From: Clostridiales bacterium
GTDB lineage: Bacteria; Bacillota; Clostridia; Saccharofermentanales; Saccharofermentanaceae
DNA: 10,091 bases
Assembly: GCA_017612755.1 (NCBI GenBank)
Contig: JAGAFH010000186.1
Coordinates: forward strand, 1-10,091
Direction: 5' to 3'
Below the pieces are notes generated by a model. The model was not told where the DNA came from. It saw only the letters and a program-made list of their open reading frames with translations, and ran no database searches. The position numbers were made by a program, and so were the translations under genes. How positions within the stretch are numbered: the first letter of the stretch is position 1; every line of letters begins with the position of its first letter. Positions 6,488-10,091 of this stretch are shown piece by piece.

Positions 6488-7453
6488 TTATGATATGTCC
6501 CTCTTCTTGTTTATTATGGCACCTGCGGTGAAAGCAAGTATCCCGTATATGATGGAGCACATTAAGGCTCTTACCACCACATGACCTTCGGAATGAAGGT
6601 TAAGGACTGCCAGATTCTGGGTAAGGGTGTAGTTGGCAAGGCTGAACGAAGAATCCAGATCGAACTTTCTTACCAGTATCATATTGGCAACAGATATAGC
6701 CATTGTCAACAGTCCCGATGCAAGGATGACACCTACCGTGATGCCTGCAGCCTTGCTCCTGGTGAGTGTGGTGACTGCTGCCACCACAAAGCAGAATGCC
6801 ACAGTGATGATCCATGAGAAAATGAAATACTTGAAGAAGGCTCCGTCAGCATTGAGCTTTACGCTCTCAGCCATCATTGCAACACAGATAAGGGTCCAGA
6901 AATAGGTGATCACATGGAAGATAAAGGAGTAGACTGCTATTACCGTCATCCTGGCAGTAAAGAGAAGTCCTCTCTTCCTGTTTCCGATCGTAATATTCTT
7001 CATGACTCCCGTGGAATATACATCGCCCACATAAAGTCCTGCGAAGATAGCCAAAAGAAGGATGGTACTTAAAGTTGCGATATTCTGGTAAAAGAGCTCC
7101 GGTACGTCTTCCCTGTAAAGAAGGCCCTCGCCTACGATGGTCACAGGCTCCGGCTCTTTCTCTTCCTCTACCGCCTCTGTATCGCCTTCCGTAGCAGCGA
7201 CTATATCATTTCCCATATCCACTCCCGCCGAAAAACCGGCCCGGAAGGAATCCTCAATACCTTCAGCGGAAGCGCCCTGCTCCGCTATGGCATCCATATC
7301 CTCTCTGGACATACCCATCATGCCCAGCATATCCACACGAAGGAGCACAAAACTCGTCATCAGGACAAGAGCAAACATAACGATAGGAAGGATCCAGATG
7401 CATTTCATCTTTGAGGCTCTGTAGCCTTCAGCTTTAAGAAAATTCAAGAACAT
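6488..7453 (-). CDS. ABC transporter permease, first subunit, with acidic external loop
   Basis: A 321-residue membrane protein with six predicted spans (about 17-39, 123-145, 168-193, 206-231, 236-259, 293-316). Between spans one and two is a loop of about 80 residues (40-120), rich in Met at its start and then strongly acidic (around EGDTEAVEEEKEPEP, 89-103). The adjacent 'YVGDVYSTGVMKNITIGNRKR' region (split across 141-161) resembles the ABC-2 family pattern in bacitracin- and lantibiotic-immunity permeases. With the N terminus in the cytoplasm, the acidic loop would be extracellular and could bind a cationic peptide; that is inference. The start has GGAGG (7462-7466) eight bases upstream. 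It lies 17 bp behind the ATPase gene and 3 nt ahead of the second permease. Confidence 0.85.
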   Translation of the reverse strand: MFLNFLKAEGYRASKMKCIWILPIVMFALVLMTSFVLLRVDMLGMMGMSREDMDAIAEQGASAEGIEDSFRAGFSAGVDMGNDIVAATEGDTEAVEEEKEPEPVTIVGEGLLYREDVPELFYQNIATLSTILLLAIFAGLYVGDVYSTGVMKNITIGNRKRGLLFTARMTVIAVYSFIFHVITYFWTLICVAMMAESVKLNADGAFFKYFIFSWIITVAFCFVVAAVTTLTRSKAAGITVGVILASGLLTMAISVANMILVRKFDLDSSFSLANYTLTQNLAVLNLHSEGHVVVRALMCSIIYGILAFTAGAIINKKRDIS

Positions 7454-7470
7454 AACAGTAACCTCCTCCC

Positions 7471-8391
7471 TTACGCTTTATCACCGGCGATAGTACCGGT
7501 GACCTTGAGGAAGTACTCCTCCAGATCGGAGGAAACGACTCCGATGGACTCCACCGGGATACCTGCCTTTGCAATCTCCATGTTGAGGGTCGAGACATCC
7601 GCAAGTCTCTCGAATACGTAGATCGTATTCTTATCTATTACCTGGTATTCACCAAATCCCTTCTCATCAAGGACGGGAAGGATGACTGAAGTGTCGGCCG
7701 CCTTGATGACGATCTTGTCACGGCACTTCATCTTAAGCTCGTTGCTGGTAGATTCCTCGATGATCTTTCCGTTGTTGATGATCGCATAGTCCGTTGCGAT
7801 CTTGGAAAGCTCCTCCAGGATATGGCTGGAGATGAGTATAGTGATATCGTTTTCCTTGTTGAGCTTGGCGATCATGTCGCGGATCTCAACGATACCCTGG
7901 GGATCCAGGCCGTTGATGGGCTCGTCGAGCAGAAGGAAGTCCGGTTCTCCTACCAAAGCCAGAGCTATCCCTAACCTCTGCTTCATTCCAAGGGAGAACT
8001 TGCCGGCCTTCTTTTTGCCTACGTTCCCAAGGCCTACCAGCTTAAGTTTCTCATTGATATAATCGGCATCGCCGATACCGTATGCCAGGCATTTGATCTT
8101 AAGATTGTCGAAAGCGGTAAGGTTAGGCTGGATGGCCGGAGACTCGATAAGGGCTCCGATCCTGGAGAAGGCCTGGTCATTATCACCGCCGAAGCCTACA
8201 TACTCAAAGGATCCGGAGGTGGGATCGGCCATGCCGGCCAGCATCTTCATGATGGTGGTCTTACCTGCACCGTTCTTTCCGATAAGTCCGTATATGGAAC
8301 CTTTCTTGATATGAAGATCGACACTGTCGACTGCTACCGTGTTCTTATACTTCTTGGTCAGTTCATTTGTGACCAGCAATAATTCTTCCAT
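7471..8391 (-). CDS. BcrA-type ABC transporter ATP-binding protein
   Basis: A 306-residue ATPase with Walker A GKNGAGKTT (38-46), signature FSLGMKQR (132-139), Walker B LLLDEP (153-158) followed by INGLDP, and switch histidine H190 in SSH. The stretch 'RIGALIESPAIQPNLTAFDNL' (split across 77-97), with Glu where many ABC proteins have the Q-loop Gln, is typical of the bacitracin/lantibiotic-resistance (BcrA, LanF-like) group. Residues beyond about 220 form the usual C-terminal extension. It would energise the two permeases encoded immediately downstream to expel or remove a membrane-active compound. AAGGAG (8403-8398) lies six bases before the ATG. It is the first gene after a promoter with a dyad, so it probably heads the transporter-kinase operon. 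Confidence 0.93.
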   Translation of the reverse strand: MEELLLVTNELTKKYKNTVAVDSVDLHIKKGSIYGLIGKNGAGKTTIMKMLAGMADPTSGSFEYVGFGGDNDQAFSRIGALIESPAIQPNLTAFDNLKIKCLAYGIGDADYINEKLKLVGLGNVGKKKAGKFSLGMKQRLGIALALVGEPDFLLLDEPINGLDPQGIVEIRDMIAKLNKENDITILISSHILEELSKIATDYAIINNGKIIEESTSNELKMKCRDKIVIKAADTSVILPVLDEKGFGEYQVIDKNTIYVFERLADVSTLNMEIAKAGIPVESIGVVSSDLEEYFLKVTGTIAGDKA

Positions 8392-8410
8392 AAAATTCTC
8401 CTTTTCCGGG

Positions 8411-8438
8411 ATCTTATGGTGACATTATCAACTGTCAA
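8411..8438 (-). promoter_or_regulatory. Promoter of the ABC transporter operon with overlapping dyad
   Basis: On the minus strand a perfect -35 TTGACA (8438-8433) is followed by a 16-bp spacer and -10 TAAGAT (8416-8411), putting the start near 8404 and leaving a very short leader that holds the Shine-Dalgarno. The inverted pair TGACA-N8-TGTCA (8437-8420) overlaps the -35 and most of the spacer. Regulators of BceR type are known to bind inverted repeats near transporter promoters, so the neighbouring response regulator is the natural candidate; that link is inferred. Confidence 0.6.
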
Positions 8439-8473
8439 TATTCATTCATCGCAAATAAAAGTTAAAGAAAATA

Positions 8474-9181
8474 TTAAGCTTTCTGTTTTGCAAGCCTGAA
8501 CCCGATGCCCCAGATGGTATCGATATACTCGTCTTCGGTGATCTTCTTCATCTTTGCCCTTATATTACTGATATGGACATTAATGGTCTTATCTTCTCCG
8601 ATATAGTACTCATTCCAGGCATATTCGAAGATCTCCTGTTTTGAGAAGACCTTGGAGGGATAGAGCATAAAGAGCTCTAAGATCTTGTACTCCTGCCTGG
8701 TGAGCGTCAGCTCCTGACCCTTGAGGGTCGCCTCAAATGTATCCTTGTTAAGGACCAGATCCTTAAAGGAGAGGATATTCTTCCCGTCTGAAGACTCCTC
8801 CCTGCCGCTGTAGGACAGGTGACGGAGCTGGACGTCTACTCTTGCTATAAGTTCCTTCACCTCGAAGGGCTTTGCCAGGAAATCATCGGCACCCATGGCC
8901 AGAAGATCTACCTTCGAATCGGTGGAACACTTGGCGGATACTACGATGATGGGGATCTTGGAAGTCTCCCTGATAGTCTTTGTAAGGGATTCACCGGTCA
9001 TGCCTGGCATCATAAGGTCAAGGATGGCCAGATCGAAGGTATCGTTCTTAAAATTCAGAAGGCCCTCGGATCCCGAGTATGCCTGGGTACACTTAAGCCC
9101 GTGTTTTGTTAAAGTCTCACAGATGAGATTATTGATATCAGCATCATCCTCGACTATCAGGACCTTAGCCTGGTCTTCCAT
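8474..9181 (-). CDS. OmpR-family two-component response regulator
   Basis: A 235-residue regulator. The receiver domain (about 5-118) has the acidic pocket E11-D12-D13, phospho-acceptor D55 in LDLMMPG, S82 and K104 in AKPF. After a linker, a winged-helix DNA-binding domain (about 135-232) carries 'LTLTRQEYKILELF', the recognition-helix region 'KTINVHISNIRAKM', and the closing 'IDTIWGIGFRL'. It should be phosphorylated by the histidine kinase at 4740-5642 and control the transporter promoter that lies just behind it. AAGGAG lies eight bases before the ATG, within the last codons of the upstream gene, which ends 5 nt away; the two are almost surely cotranscribed. Downstream I see no clear hairpin terminator in the 82-bp gap before the ATPase gene, so readthrough into the transporter genes is possible. 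Confidence 0.94.
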   Translation of the reverse strand: MEDQAKVLIVEDDADINNLICETLTKHGLKCTQAYSGSEGLLNFKNDTFDLAILDLMMPGMTGESLTKTIRETSKIPIIVVSAKCSTDSKVDLLAMGADDFLAKPFEVKELIARVDVQLRHLSYSGREESSDGKNILSFKDLVLNKDTFEATLKGQELTLTRQEYKILELFMLYPSKVFSKQEIFEYAWNEYYIGEDKTINVHISNIRAKMKKITEDEYIDTIWGIGFRLAKQKA

Positions 9182-9186
9182 ATCCT

Positions 9187-10091
9187 TTACTCCTTATCGC
9201 TGTCCTTGTCTTTATCTTTCTTAGCCTTGCCCTTGCCTTTTCCCTTGCCGGTATCAAAGCTGATAGGCTCGGCATCTTCTATCCTGTATCTGAAGCCTTC
9301 CTTCTTCATGGCCTCAAGGAATTCCTCGGGATCAAATCCGCAGACAGAGAAAACACCCGCCTTCTTCCACTTGCCCTTGCAGATGAGCTTTACGCCCGCA
9401 AGAAGGGCAATGGCATCGAAGAAGGAAGCTACGCTTACGCCGTTCTGCTCGATACACTCTTTGTTATCCATGCCGACATGGATAAGTATGGTCTTATCGG
9501 AACCCTTATGGGTACCTGAGATAAGGACAGCTGATTCGCTGATCCCCTGGGGAACGTTCTTCTTGCTCTCCACCGGCATCACCTTAGCCAGGAAATCGAT
9601 GGGAGCGATCTTAACTCCCTCTGCGATCTCGATGGGCTTCTTGGAGAGCATTCCGGTCTCTCTTAAGATATCAAGCCTCTCATCAGACTTCTTCTCGAAA
9701 GTGGAGAAATACCTGACATTGGGAACTTCGGGAATCTCCATGATAAAGTCTTCAACGATGGGATCGTTAAGGATCACAAGTTCCCTCTTACCTGAATCGG
9801 GAAGGTCGATCTCCGCCTTAAGGGACAGAGGCTCCACTTCCTTCTTCTTTCCGTCCTCGATAAGGATGGCCTTATCGGTCTCAGCCCCCAGATCCATGGA
9901 ATCCACAAGATCCCTGATATCAGAGACTTCGCTGACGGGCTTCATATTGACTTCTAGGATATCGGCGGAAGTGATCTCGTCAAATCTCTTGCCCTGGGCC
10001 AGCCTTACAAAAGACGTAAGGGCAGAGGGATTAAAGGCGCATCCGCAGATGGCCATCAGGTTCTTGACCCTGAAGTTGGTAAAGTTCTCGA
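9187..10091 (-). CDS. Saccharopine dehydrogenase family protein, C-terminal 300 residues (runs off right edge)
   Basis: The frame stays open from the right edge to the TAA at 9187-9189; a Met at 10056 is internal, since the frame upstream (ENFTNFRVKNL) is continuous with it and no Shine-Dalgarno is present. The C-terminal part resembles the saccharopine / carboxynorspermidine dehydrogenase family: 'CGCAFNPSALTSFVRLA' like the family's 'aGxxPG-xN-hA' segment, 'RETGMLSKKPIEI-GVKIAPIDFL', and the end pattern 'GVFSVCGFDPEEFLEAMKKEG' like GVFNVEEFDPDPFLE. The NAD(P)-binding Rossmann part lies outside the window. Such enzymes form or cleave a C-N bond between an amino acid or polyamine and a carbonyl compound; the substrate here is unknown. 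The last 20 or so residues are a low-complexity GK-repeat then KD-repeat tail, unusual for the family. It is cotranscribed with the response regulator. Confidence 0.6.
   Translation of the reverse strand, partial: ENFTNFRVKNLMAICGCAFNPSALTSFVRLAQGKRFDEITSADILEVNMKPVSEVSDIRDLVDSMDLGAETDKAILIEDGKKKEVEPLSLKAEIDLPDSGKRELVILNDPIVEDFIMEIPEVPNVRYFSTFEKKSDERLDILRETGMLSKKPIEIAEGVKIAPIDFLAKVMPVESKKNVPQGISESAVLISGTHKGSDKTILIHVGMDNKECIEQNGVSVASFFDAIALLAGVKLICKGKWKKAGVFSVCGFDPEEFLEAMKKEGFRYRIEDAEPISFDTGKGKGKGKAKKDKDKDSDKE

Noticed and set aside
8392..8473. Terminator behind the response regulator
   Set aside because: Only a distant AATATT pair is present, with no stable stem and T tract; the region is better explained as the transporter promoter.
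10054..10056. ATG as the start of the saccharopine-dehydrogenase-like gene
   Set aside because: The frame continues without a stop to the window edge, and homology to the family begins before this Met; no Shine-Dalgarno precedes it.
1..10091. CRISPR array, insertion sequence, phage genes, tRNA or toxin-antitoxin pair
   Set aside because: No regularly spaced repeats, transposase motifs, terminal inverted repeats, tRNA-like cloverleaf or paired small genes were found; the small gene at 3477 stands alone.

Overview
The window looks like an ordinary chromosomal segment of a Firmicute, most likely a Clostridia / Lachnospiraceae-type gut bacterium. Supporting signs are AGGAGG-type Shine-Dalgarno sites in front of most genes, roughly half G+C by eye, a GH3 beta-glucosidase start, a BcrA-like ABC transporter with its own two-component system, and a PAS-GGDEF protein. 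The genus is an inference. There is no tRNA, rRNA, CRISPR array, insertion sequence or phage gene.

Left part (1-1454, minus strand): the first 81 codons of a GH3 beta-glucosidase run off the left edge. Their Shine-Dalgarno site sits inside a hairpin that also follows the end of a compact DEAD-box RNA helicase. The helicase promoter region (1455-1504) is shared with the divergent gene to its right and contains two AT-rich -10-like elements. The helicase has no visible Shine-Dalgarno, and one TATAAT lies 7 nt before its ATG.

Middle part (1526-3692, plus strand): a 610-residue fusion of phosphopentomutase (DeoB) and deoxyribose-phosphate aldolase (DeoC), two consecutive steps of deoxynucleoside catabolism in one chain. 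It is followed by a 71-codon gene for an unknown single-span membrane protein with its own extended -10 promoter. This small gene converges on the next block. A hairpin inside its last codons reads as an intrinsic terminator for the opposite strand.

Right part (3712-10091, all minus strand, so transcription runs right to left): a partial saccharopine-dehydrogenase-family gene with a Lys/Gly/Asp-rich tail, an OmpR-family response regulator 5 nt behind it, then a promoter (TTGACA overlapped by a TGACA-N8-TGTCA dyad), a BcrA-type ABC ATPase, two six-span permeases, and a short one-TM histidine kinase coupled to the last permease by an ATGA overlap. A PAS-GGDEF diguanylate cyclase lies 77 bp further on. 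The regulator and kinase bracket the transporter genes, and together they look like an envelope-stress or antimicrobial-peptide sensing and export module. The substrate cannot be read from the sequence.

The most notable points are the DeoB-DeoC fusion, the hairpin over the GH3 ribosome site, the possible leaderless helicase mRNA, the dyad at the transporter promoter, and the unknown small membrane protein. I do not see a clearly new multi-gene system.
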